The notes beneath the pieces are model-generated. The model saw only the letters and a list, made by a program, of their open reading frames with translations, was not told the DNA's origin and did not search any database. A DNA stretch of 64,000 bases. Origin: Chromera velia (lineage: Eukaryota > Sar > Chromeraceae). The stretch is taken from contig JAHBMJ010005790.1 of assembly GCA_018398765.1 (NCBI GenBank), forward strand, positions 62,001 through 126,000, given 5' to 3'. Shown one piece after another: positions 44,658-55,417 of the stretch; the first letter of the stretch is position 1, and each line of letters opens with the position of its first letter. A program made the position numbers and the translations under genes.

Positions 44658-46100
44658 ATATTGATGAGCAGTGTATCATGACTATCATCAAACGACCAAT
44701 TTCTCCCTGGTGGCCGTTTCAATGACATGCAGACATCAACTAAAATTTGATTGGGAGAAACCACAGCTCTAGCTAGCCACAGCTGCCAAAGCTGCATAGA
44801 AAAGAGGCCGCTGTCATAGTGTCTAGCATAATGCCTAAACATGGACCGTTACATGGTTGAAGCTTATTGAAACGACAGTAACCGCTACAGATTTTTTATA
44901 CGATATAATTGTCTGTATATCAATGTTTAATACTCTAAACACATAGTATAAATATCATTGTAAATTGCACGTATATATTAAAATCTAGGGTGTTGCAATG
45001 TAGCCAGATGTGTTGCAGTGTTACGTAGAGGGATAGAAGAACAAAAGTAAAGCGGGCGTACTAGAAACAGATCTCAAATACATCCCGGGCCCCCCCTATA
45101 AATTAAAACAGTTTATACTCAATATGATTCAATATTATGTATTTAATAAATTTTTAGATAAATTTTTAACCTCTTTTTAATATTCTGATTATATGAGCAT
45201 ATAGCATAGCCTGCAGCTAGGCGCCGGCTAGAGAAGAAAAAAAAAGAAAAAAACTAAGCGATTTTGGGAGATAATTTTTTTTTTTTTCAACCCTGAACAA
45301 TACTTAGCAACAGTTGTGCAACAGATAAACAACAGTTGTACAATACTTGAACAACAGTTGTTTGACTGATACAAAAAAAAAAGAAAAAAAGTAAAGGGTT
45401 TTGGGGGATCTTTTTTTTTTTTCTCTAGCCGGCGTCTAGGCCTGCAGGTATAGCTGGGATTTTATGGGAGTTTAGGGAACTTTAGGCAAGGATTTTAACT
45501 GAAACCTTCATTTGAAATCAACTTAATGTTTTCATCATATGACTGAAGATTAAAACTCTAACTTAAAGTTTAAATAAACTACGTTCAGCAGCGGCTTAAT
45601 TTAGCAGCGGCTAAAGGCAACCTAGTTTGTGGCAGCAGTAGAAGCAAAACTTGCCGTCAAAGTTTAGCTAGTCGGCCTAGTCTGTTAAACTCTGTTTGAT
45701 ATATGATAATATATGAATATAGAATGATGTATACAAAGTTTTTATTTTTTTAAAGACAAAACTGTCCGTCTCTTGACGTCTCTTATTCCGTCCCTCATGT
45801 CAATTAAAATTTGAACTTATTTAACTAAATTTTAAAGTCACACTTTTTTATTGCGCTTTAATAGAACTCAAAGTACTCACTTTAATATTTTTTAAAGTAA
45901 TAAATAGTGATAAAATTCTTGACAAAACTTAATTCTAATTTTTAAACACTTTGAATTTCATTTTCACTCATTTTACAAGCTGCATGACTCAAAGATACAG
46001 CTCCGACTTGAAGCTACTCTTAGCGACAACTTTAGCGGCAAAAGTTTAGCCGGTCTATGTAATATATTATTATAGAATCCATTTGAACATCTAACTTTTT
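44658..46100. other. AT-rich intergenic region between LAGLIDADG and kinase genes
   Basis: Convergent 3' spacer, strongly AT-rich, containing the well-preserved MITE at 45217-45439. Apart from that element I see no ORF, RNA gene or repeat that I can support. Confidence 0.6.
45217..45439 (+). mobile_element. 223-bp MITE with 17-bp TIRs and 8-bp target duplication
   Basis: Ends CTAGGCGCCGGCTAGAG (45217-45233) and CTCTAGCCGGCGTCTAG (45423-45439) are inverted copies with one mismatch, each continued inward by an A/T-rich tract. The element is flanked exactly by GCCTGCAG at 45209-45216 and again at 45440-45447, an 8-bp target-site duplication. The interior holds repeated AACA(A/G)TACTT/CAACAGTTGT words and no ORF. 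An 8-bp duplication fits hAT-type transposition; assignment to hAT is inference. Confidence 0.85.
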
Positions 46101-49100
46101 TCAAGGCAGAACCGTCCGTTTCTTGACGTCTCTTGTTCCGTCCCTGTGCACGTGCACATGGACCCGCACTCCACCTTTCTTGTCCTTGTCTTCGCTTTTC
46201 ACCGGAATGTGTCCTACTCCTCTGTGAACCTCCGGGCGCTTCACCGCGACTGGAATACGGGGTATAAGGGGGACTGCTGGGGGCTTGACCCTTTTGGGAA
46301 CTCTCGGAGGAGGACTGGAGTCCGGGGTTCGTGCCTTCGCTTCCTGATTGCCTCCTACCTTCCGTACCAGAAATGTGTTTCCTCCCTCAGGTCTTCTGTA
46401 CTGCAAACTCTCTTCCTGTGGCTTGTAGGCAGGGGGGAGGGGGGGTTTGGGTGGAACGGTATCGAAAGCTTTCGGTTCGGGGGGATTTGGAGGAAGGGGC
46501 GGTGCGACAGGACGAGGGGATGGTTTGGAATCTTTCGGAGATCCCCCGATGTAGATTTTTTTCACTTTTTGTTTCACTGGTGCGTGTTCTATTTTTGCCT
46601 GTTGAGGCTCCGGCAGGATATCGTCCTCTTCCCCCCCGAGCGGCTGTTCGTCTTTTCGGATGAATCGGATGAGAGCAAGGAGAGAGCCGTCGGAGGATAG
46701 AGACGGGTCTGAGGAGGCAAACTCTTTGAGGATGGTCTCGGCAGTTGGAAGAAGAGAACGGTGCTGAAAGGTCAGATCGAATGGGTTGATCTGGGCTCGG
46801 AGGATCTTCAGCAGCAAGGCTCTGTAGGAGGAAACAGGAGGAAAGAAAGAAGGAAGGAAAGAAAGTGAAGTCAGACATTTTGCTGTCACACCTCACGGAC
46901 AAACCAGTTGTTAAGGAATGGAGCTGTCGCACAATCCTGAAAGAACGGCATTCGAGGTCCTGACTGCTTCTTTTTTTTCACCTTTCTTCTGTCACAGAAG
47001 CCACAAGGTGCTTGCTGGTTCATGTTCGACGGCAACCACTGGGCACAAACAAAAGAGATCCGACGGCAACCCCTGGGCACAAACAAAAGAGATCCGATGC
47101 GCTGGCGTCCTTCATTTAACAATATTTACACATTGAACGGTTGTTGCGTGCTTCGAACTATCGTTCAACAACTCAGCCTACTTGCCAAGTAGCAAACTGA
47201 CGCTGCAAATGCACCCTGGTCATCCCCCTTCTCTGGCCCCCATCCCTTGCACTTGTTGAAGTAGGGAATCTGGAATCCAGGTGCGTTGACTCCCTGCAGA
47301 AAGGTATGCGTACGAGTTTACAATGACAAGTTGAGAACGACGTCTCGTCACGCGTATGAAGGAGTTTACTGTGAGTCAACCACGAGGGAGAGCACAATCG
47401 GACGCGGTGACATTTTTTTTAAAAGAAGTAATCGCACTGGACAAAAGAAAACCACCATGGTGACAGACAGACAGACAGAAAGAAAGCAAGGACCGTGAGG
47501 GAAATTGAGGGGCAAACTGACGTATCTAAACTTTGCTACGTTCATGAAATCGGCGTACGGAAGACTCCCAGCTGCACATTCATGCAGTATCGAAAAAGCA
47601 CACAGAGCATTTACTTACATACAGAATTTACATACATAAAGAATTCTGTATGAAAGTAAATGCTGCACATTCATGCAGTATCGAAAAAGCACACCGAGCA
47701 TTCACTTACATACAGAATTTACATACATAAAGAATTCTGTATGAAAGTAAATGCTGCACCACATTCATGCAGTATCGAAAAAGCACACAGAGCATTTACT
47801 TACATACAGAATTTACATACATAAAGAATTCTGTATGAAAGTAAATGCTGCACCACATTCATGCAGTATCGAAAAAGCACACAGAGCATTTACTTACATA
47901 CAGAATTTACATACATAAAGAATTCTGTATGAAAGTAAATGCTGCACATTCATGCAGTATCGAAAAAGCACACCGAGCATTTACTTACATACAGAATTTA
48001 CATACATTTCTGTATGAAAGTAAATGCTGCACATTCATGCAGAGGATCGAAAAAGCACGCAGAGCTCATGCATGGGGGTGAAGAAAATAAATTCGCTTAT
48101 GGTCCCGCCACAAATTCTAGATCTGTGTGCTGACAGAACCCTTGCTGAGAGCCAAATCAGTGTCCAGCCAAGTTCCAGGTCAACGGAACGTTGAGGTCAG
48201 CGTGTGACCTTCTTTGAGAGAGAATCGGGAGAGGAGACTGAAAAGGGGAAGAGCGCAAGTGCGGATCGCGGCTGTGCGGTGTTGGATGAAGGAACCAAAT
48301 GGGCCGCTGGTAGAAGAGTTGTGGCGGAATGTCAAAGGCGCAAACAGGACAAATCGCCGAGAAGACTAAAAGCAGAAAAGCATAGTTGCAAAACGGCCAT
48401 GATACTTACAGGTGCAAATCTCGTAGAAGGTCACCGCCAAGGCGAACACATCTGTGTATCCATCTATGGCGTGCATAGGGCTACCCGGGACCTGCGTGCA
48501 GTTGGAGAGAGGGGAAGAGGAATGAGAAGGAGGGGTGCGCGCACTAATAAGCATATGCACAGACATTCCCACTCATATTCACACACGCATACACACCTTG
48601 CGATCTGCCTTTCTCTCTCACAGGCGCACACAGGGAGAGAGAAAAAGAGAACCAGAGAGAGAGAGGAGAGAGAGACCTACGGAGAGAGAGCCCGAGTCCA
48701 TGAAAGGCAGAGTCCCTGCATGCATGCACTCACAGAAGTGCAGTGACGGAAGGGAAGATCGCCTTGGAGTCCAAAAAAGTGAGATGGAAAAACGCAGCCT
48801 TCCTTCAAGAGTGAGGGTAAACAAACGAAAAGAAGGAGATTGATGCGAAGCTCTGAAGAAGAAAGAGGCATGCACTGTGAGCGGATGAATCATTGGTGTG
48901 TTTCCTGAAGAAAGTATCCTTTGCGGAGATCGTAACGCAGTCGAGACCAAACAAGACCGACAGATGTATCAACTACATAACAGCTTCCCTCCTTATGCTT
49001 TCTTTATTTCCATCCTTAACTTTTTGACGCCATTCATGCACCCACGCAGACCCCCCCTCAGTTCTGGCTGACCTCCCCAGGAAACCTCGCCATCCTTCAA

Positions 49101-50038
49101 GCACTTGTTGCGGAAAGTGCCCCTCCTCTCCGGTTTGCAGGAGAGGCCAAAGTCCCCTGCAGTTTGTGCAAGTCCGTAGACGTGCACGCACGTTTGGGCG
49201 TTTTGCTTCCCTTCTCTTTTGCTTCCCGTCTTGGCCACTTTTCTTCTTGCCTTCCATTTTCCCATTTTTCTCCCATGAGAGCTATTCCAAAGCTTCCATG
49301 AAATCGGGTCGCTTTCAAATTTTATCAACATGCGCACTTGGGAATGTTTTTGGAGATACATGCACCGACTTTCGGTCTCATTGCGACTCTCTTCTCCACT
49401 CTAATGAATCAACGAAGCAAAAACGGCCATGGTTGCAAACAAATAATCCCAAAGCAAATGAGCAGAGGTTGCAAACAAATAATCCCAAAGCAAATGAGCG
49501 GAGGCAACAGGCCTCTATCTGCGCGCTCTCTTTTCCTTCCTTCTGCCCCCTTTTCTCACTGTCTTTGGTGCTCTCCTTCCATGTTTTCCAGCAGACACAC
49601 TGACCTATTAACACGTTTCCATCTTCATCTAGTAAGATATTGTCGGGCTTTATGTCTCTGTGCACCATTCCTGCAGTGGCAGGAGGGTGGTAGGAGGAGA
49701 AACCATACATGGACACGCAAGACGGAAAGGTGTTTGACTTCTTTCCTGTAGTTTCTTTGTAGCGTCAGAGAGCTGAACGAAGTTGCAACGATCAAAACAG
49801 AAATTGATGATCAAAGAAGGCTGCGTGATCATATCAATACAACAAAAAATGCTCCAACCAGCCAGCAAGAGGATCTGCTCATTGGCTGCCAGGCAAAGTC
49901 TTTTCAAAACCACAATTGAACGAAAGCTCCAGCGGATTCAATGTCTTTCTTCCTTAACTCATGCATGTCCCCCAGCATCCCGACCCACGTTTATTCCACA
50001 GAAAGTAGAGGGCAGCGAGAGACTGAAGAAACCTGCAA

Positions 50039-50086
<48 letters not shown>

Positions 50087-50805
50087 NNNNNNNNNNNNNN
50101 NNNNNNNNCAAAGCAAATGAGCAGAGGTTGCAAACAAATAATCCCAAAGCAAATGGGCAGAGGTTGCAAACAAATAATCGCAAAGCAAATGAGCAGAGGT
50201 TGCAAACAAATAATCCCAAAGCAAATGAGCAGAGGTTGCAAACAAATAATCCCAAAGCAAATGAGCGGAGGCAACAGGCCTCTATCTGCGCGCTCTCTTT
50301 TCCTTCCTTCTGCCCCCTTTTCTCACTGTCTTTGGTGCTCTCCTTCCATGTTTTCCAGCAGACACACTGACCTATTAACACGTTTCCATCTTCATCTAGT
50401 AAGATATTGTCGGGCTTTATGTCTCTGTGCACCATTCCTGCAGTGGCAGGAGGGTGGTAGGAGGAGAAACCATACATGGACACGCAAGACGGAAAGGTGT
50501 TTGACTTCTTTCCTGTAGTTTCTTTGTAGCGTCAGAGAGCTGAACGAAGTTGCAACGATCAAAACAGAAATTGATGATCAAAGAAGGCTGCGTGATCATA
50601 TCAATACAACAAAAAATGCTCCAACCAGCCAGCAAGAGGATCTGCTCATTGGCTGCCAGGCAAAGTCTTTTCAAAACCACAATTGAACGAAAGCTCCAGC
50701 GGATTCAATGTCTTTCTTCCTTAACTCATGCATGTCCCCCAGCATCCCGACCCACGTTTATTCCACAGAAAGTAGAGGGCAGCGAGAGACTGAAGAAACC
50801 TGCAA

Positions 50806-50851
<46 letters not shown>

Positions 50852-51640
50852 TGAGAGGGGGGTAGAGACAGAGAAGGAGGAGGAAGAGGAGGTCATCAAG
50901 GGGGGAAAATTTTGAAGATCTGAACAGAAGATGTGAGAGGAAGGAAGGCAGAAGGAACGAAGAAACGAGAGAGACAGGACGAGAAAAGCGAAACGGGATG
51001 GGGTGGTCATTGTGTGCAAGTGCGTAGAGTAAGAAAATCTTCCTTCTTGCCCTCTTTCTTTCTTTCTTTTTTTTTTTTCTCACGAATATTTCCCTTTTTC
51101 CTTCTTCCTCTCTGGGTGTGGCGGTTCGATCCTATCTATCACTGCATGACGGACTGAGTGACTCACTGACCACTTTCTGATCGTGAGAGAGTCTGTCGCT
51201 CTGGAGTTGACCTGCGCGCAAATGGAGCGAGCAGCGGGGAGGGGACAAAAAAGGGGGGAGCCGCTTTCACCTAGTGACTCTCTCTCTCTCCCCTCCCCCC
51301 CTTAACACACAGAAAGAGAGAGAAAAAGAGGAAAACGTAGACCACCCAACCGCTTGACCAGCACCCTTTGTCAGGCATGAGCACAAAGAAACAATACCCG
51401 AAAATAGGTGCAAATCGTGTTTCTCCAGACTCAACAAGCTTCTATGACTGTATTCTTCTCGGGGGATCCGAACAGTGCCTTTTTGACGGCACGCAACGTC
51501 TCGCTCGCACACACGCACTTACTTTCTGTTGAAGATCCCCGCCTCCAGAAAGCGTCATCGCAAAACACCTGGAGAGAAAACGGACATCAGCGAATGCACA
51601 CACACACACACACATACACACACACAAACACGCAAACGCA

Positions 51641-51681
<41 letters not shown>

Positions 51682-53270
51682 CCGCATACACAAGGAAAAA
51701 GCATAGTTGAGGGTCAGATGAGACTACACGCAGCGATCTAGCTATTGATGATCATGGTCAGATGATGAAAATCCGGATGGATGGATGGCCTGATGATCCC
51801 CCCATTCCATTTTGTTTTTTGAGAGAGGGCCTTCCTACAGAAGACAGGCAGACAGATCTAGAGGACTGGCTGACCTTGGGCCGGCCTTCACTGCGGGTTG
51901 TGTCAGTGACTGCAACGAAGTGAAGTGATCGAACGAAACCGCAATCAATCAATGCGTACATCCATCAAGACATTCATTTGCCGGCAGTGGACTTTAAAAA
52001 ACCCTCTGCATATCCTGCCTTTCTTTTCATAAGAAGAAAGAATAGAATGGCGTCTTGGAGGGATGAGTGCATGCCTCTCGTTGGGAGTTCATTCAGTCAT
52101 GTCTGCTCGTTCCATCGTTCCAGTGGCTATATGACGAAGCTGAACCTCTCTCTCTCTCTCTCATCACGATATGTAGGTCAATCACGCGGTTTAATGGGTT
52201 TAACAAGAGCAGCTGCAGATCTGAAAAAAGCGTTGTCTGTTTCTGACCGTGCAAGGTGCCGTCTATTTCCATTTTTTTTTCTACTGACGTCATGGTCTTC
52301 TTCTAGGTTCCCCTTGCCCTTGTCCTTCCAGAACCTCAGCTTGTTCACAATCTTTTTGGCCTTCGTTTTGAATTCTGAACACATACAGACAGTCAGCTTG
52401 TTCACAATCTTTTTCGCCTTCGTTCTGAATTCTGAACACATACGGAGAGAGACGGAAACAAAGGAGAGGATTCATCAGAAGGAAAAGAGAGGCAATAAGG
52501 GACAGTAGAGGTAAAGGGGGATAAGGAACTAGACCGACCGAAGATTTCGACGACCGACCGGTAATTTGCTGACTCACCCACTCACCCACTCACTCACTCA
52601 CCCACTCACTCACTCACTAACTCACCCACTCACTCACTCACCCACTCACTCGCTCACTCACTCACTCACTCACTCACCCACTCACTCACTCACTCACCCA
52701 CTCACTCACCCACTCACTCACTCACTCACTCACTGACTCACTCACTCACTCACCCACTCACCCACCCACTCACTCACTCACCCACTCACTCACCCACTCA
52801 CTCACTCACTCACCCACTCACTCACCCACTCACTCACCCACTCACTCACTCACTCAGTGACTCACTCACCCACTCACTCACTCACTCACTCACTCACTCA
52901 CCCACTCACTCACCCACTCACTCACCCACTCACTCACCCACTCACTCACTCACTCACTCACTCACCCACTCACTCACTCACCCACTCACTCACCCACTCA
53001 CTCACTCACTCACTCACTCACTGTGATCATACACGTGGGGGCACTGGTCGATTGTCTCGTGCAGTCGCACCGCAAAGGGGACGTAGCTCTTCCTCACAAA
53101 CTTCAACGTCTCTACCTGTACACACACAGACAAACAAACACACATGCAGGCAGACAGGCAGACTCTTTGAAACGAACGTACACGCAACCAAGCAAGATTG
53201 AGGGAGCGAGTACATGCAATTCAGCTAATTCGAACACCTCTTCTCCTCACGTTCCCACAGGATGCAGAAA

Positions 53271-53304
<34 letters not shown>

Positions 53305-54500
53305 TACTTTCAAGGCTTCAGGCTCACTGGCATGGACCCTAGTACTCAACCGAGGTCTACTTGTGGATTGTCAGCACCCTTGAATTCTGCTTTCGGGAAC
53401 TTGGGTTGATGGGCAGATAGACAGAGAGATGAATATATTTTCCCTCCCCTACTTGATTTTCACTTTGTCTGACCTCAGCAAAGTATTCTCTCTCCTGAGC
53501 GATTGTCTTTACAGAGATCTTCTTCATCGCGAACCTGAGTGAGTGTATGCGGAATAACCTCACAACCATGCAGGCACGCCAGCCAGCCAGCGAGCGAGCA
53601 CAAGGGGAATTGAGGAAGCAATCAAGCACACAGACACGGAAGCGAAACTTGGGGACGACAGAAAGAGAGAGATGGACTGAGACAGAGATGGACCTAGGGG
53701 GATACATGCAGATCGAAAAAGAGAGGGAGCTAGACCAACTACGAGCGCACCTGTTGGGTTTCCTTTTCGCTTTCTTGGCGCTTCTCTGTTCCACCTCATA
53801 GACTGCAATGAACACACAAAGAAGCAGACACAAGCAAACATGTCAATGGCCAAATCAAAATCTATTCCAAGAGGCAAAGCTCAAGGCTTCGCCAAGTGCC
53901 TTTCTATCTGCGTTTTCGCCTAACGGTCTAACTACTCTCGCTTTCCTGTCTGCCTTGCCACCCACTGACCTTCTCCGAAAGCGCCACTGCCGAGCGTCTT
54001 CAGAATTTTGTAGTCCTCCCTCGAGCCCTTGGGGCTCTCTGCCGTCTCCTTCTCTGACTCCCATTCAGAGAGAAGAGAGGAGGCAAAGGAAGAGTGCTGC
54101 TCCAATGGAAGACCCGCAGGCAGATTCGCAGGTCTGCAAGGGAGCATACGAAGCCTCCATCCATCATAACAGCAGCATACCCGTACTCTCCTATCCGAGG
54201 TCAACGCACAGGAAGGAATGAGGTGCAACTGTACGAGAAAGAAAATGTGCAGCAAATGCATAGACACGCCCATGTGTGTGCATGCACTCGCGAGACTGAT
54301 GGAGTGACTGAGCGAGTTCTCGTGCATGCCTGAGTGTCTGTGTGGGCATTTCTGGACTGATTTCTTTATCTGTGCGTCTACTTGATTATGTTTTCTTTCT
54401 TGCCTTTTCTTCCGTAAAGGCATGCCTGTCCGATTGCTCCACATTGTTCCTCTCTATACCCAACATATACACACACACACACACACACATACACACACAT

Positions 54501-54545
<45 letters not shown>

Positions 54546-54813
54546 AGACAACACAGTCAAGGAGAGCTACGTGGCATCTACAATGTCCTGGTTGTCATGT
54601 ACCCTTCTTTCTCACCTTTGTTTCCCTGACAGGGACGTCAGATCTGCAGACAGGGCGAGAAGCGTCACAAGGATACAAGGAGACGGAAACCGACACAGAA
54701 GGAGCATTCATGGGATCCGAAGACCTGGGCTGACCTTCAATTCGCGCACGCACTCCAAGGACAGCACATAGGCCAAAACCCACAAGTGCTACAAAGTCTT
54801 GGCGTGGACTCAT
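46101..54813 (-). CDS. Protein kinase with signal peptide (about 19 exons, ~675 aa)
   Basis: Exons: 54813-54735, 54643-54616, 54133-53970, 53802-53751, 53534-53474, 53115-53022, 52374-52289, 51568-51523, 51478-51346, 50799-50756, 50437-50372, 49156-49073, 48904-48876, 48491-48410, 47571-47522, 47293-~47182, 47038-46982, 46936-46890, 46821-46101. Phases agree except around the 47.2-47.0 junction. The start gives a hydrophobic leader (DFVALVGFGLCAVLGVRA). The kinase domain shows the Gly loop (YKILKTLGSGAFGEVYEV), catalytic Lys (RFAMKKIS), a helix-C Glu (FAEVETL), the catalytic loop (MVHRDIKPDNILLDEDG), the DFG motif (GDFGLS) and helix F (DVFALAVTFYEICTSG), so it should be active. APE is replaced by VPGSP. 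Helix C and the hinge are unusually long and basic. The last ~180 residues are Pro/Lys-rich. A secretory kinase recalls apicomplexan rhoptry or FIKK kinases; membership is not shown. The catalytic-loop exon is duplicated beside an assembly gap. Confidence 0.8.
47030..47090 (-). repeat. Duplicated acceptor plus exon start (kinase gene)
   Basis: CACAAACAAAAGAGATCCG preceded by GGCAACC(A/C)CTGGG occurs twice in a row on the + strand. On the minus strand each copy ends TTTGTGCCCAG followed by (T/G)GGTTGCCGTCG, the start of the exon at 47038. Confidence 0.7.
47571..48062 (-). repeat. ~85-95-bp x6 tandem repeat spanning a kinase-gene acceptor
   Basis: Six units built from GCTGCACATTCATGCAGTAT, CGAAAAAGCAC, GCATTTACTTACATACAG and GAATTCTGTATGAAAGTAAA. 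On the minus strand each unit contains CATGAATGTG(G)TGCAG or CATGAATGTGCAG, the acceptor used by the exon at 47571. The array fills the upstream intron with successive copies of that acceptor, differing by a few bases. Confidence 0.9.
49437..50850. other. Perfect ~0.6-kb duplication flanking an N gap in the kinase gene
   Basis: Sequence from about 49504 to 50086 is repeated with an offset of 767 bases (50271 to about 50850), with no difference that I can see; a 22-base N run lies at 50087-50108 between the copies, next to a (GA)n tract. A 35-bp unit (CAAAGCAAATGAGCAGAGG and TTGCAAACAAATAATCC) is also iterated on each side. The copy includes the exon with the HRD loop. Perfect identity beside a gap suggests an assembly artefact; a recent true duplication is the alternative. 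Confidence 0.85.
51596..51684. repeat. CA dinucleotide microsatellite
   Basis: Two (CA)n tracts in the kinase gene, upstream of the exon at 51568-51523. Confidence 0.9.
52330..52448 (-). repeat. ~58-bp duplication of acceptor plus exon start (kinase gene)
   Basis: CAGCTTGTTCACAATCTTTT with (G/C)GCCTTCGTT(T/C)TGAATTCTGA occurs twice (ends near 52380 and 52438). On the minus strand both copies carry GTATGTGTTCAG followed by AATTCA(A/G)AACGAAGGC, the start of the exon 52374-52289. The upstream copy could be used as an alternative acceptor, adding a partial exon repeat. Confidence 0.9.
52571..53022 (-). repeat. ~450-bp array of GTGAGT/GTGGGT words forming an intron 5' end
   Basis: On the + strand it reads CACTCACTCACCCACTCACC and so on. 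On the transcribed minus strand it is an unbroken series of GTGAGT and GTGGGT words that begins exactly at the donor of the exon 53115-53022. The intron therefore starts with about one hundred consecutive 5'-splice-site-like words. Confidence 0.95.
54465..54546. repeat. CA/TA dinucleotide microsatellite
   Basis: (CA)n followed by (TA)n in intron 2 of the kinase gene. Confidence 0.9.
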
Positions 54814-55417
54814 TGTGTGCCGCTGTTTCTACGTACGCATGCAGACCTGTCAATCTATCAATGAATTGGTCGGTCCTTCGCAGAACTTCTCGTGCATGCA
54901 CGGCGTCGTCTCTTTTACGAACAAACAACAGTGCAAAGCTTCGGTCCTCTGCCACGATTCTTCGACCGCTTCTTGGCATACAAAACTGCAGTCGGATTGC
55001 GAGGAATCATCAAGTACACAGTGACCTCGGACAAAAGTTATTGAAAGACAACTTATATAGACAAGACGAATCATTGAAAGCATGCATGCATGATTGGAAC
55101 TTGCAAGGAAGAAAAATTTAAGCCAAATTCATCGGCCATGCAGTTAAATTCCCATGCAAGCAGGCGCGCGTTTTGCGCGCCGGATCTTTACCCCAATAGG
55201 GTCCGCGGGGGATCGGGGGGCAATTAAACTACCTACCATCTTTTGAGGCGCTTTATGCAAGCTGATTTATATAATCTGCTGCGTTTGGTCTCATGCACAC
55301 ACAAAGCTCACAGCAATTCGATCGCAATTAATACACAGGCACAATACGCATGCAGAGCTCAGCATCCGGGATCAATGTCATGCATGAAAGCGTGACCGTT
55401 CGATCGTGCCTATGCAG
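54814..55417. promoter_or_regulatory. Upstream region of the kinase gene
   Basis: Contains GCATGCATGCATG at ~55081 and a perfect GC-rich hairpin at 55163-55181 (GGCGCGC and GCGCGCC around GTTTT). Probably a divergent promoter shared with the putative plus-strand gene; first exons of that gene may also lie here. Confidence 0.4.

Noticed and set aside
47571-48062. Regular ~90-bp repeats resembling a CRISPR or satellite
   Set aside because: Units are contiguous with no unique spacers, and end at an exon boundary; better read as local tandem duplication in an intron.
52571-53022. CRISPR-like appearance of the CACTCACC array
   Set aside because: Plain tetranucleotide/octanucleotide microsatellite without spacers, inside an intron.
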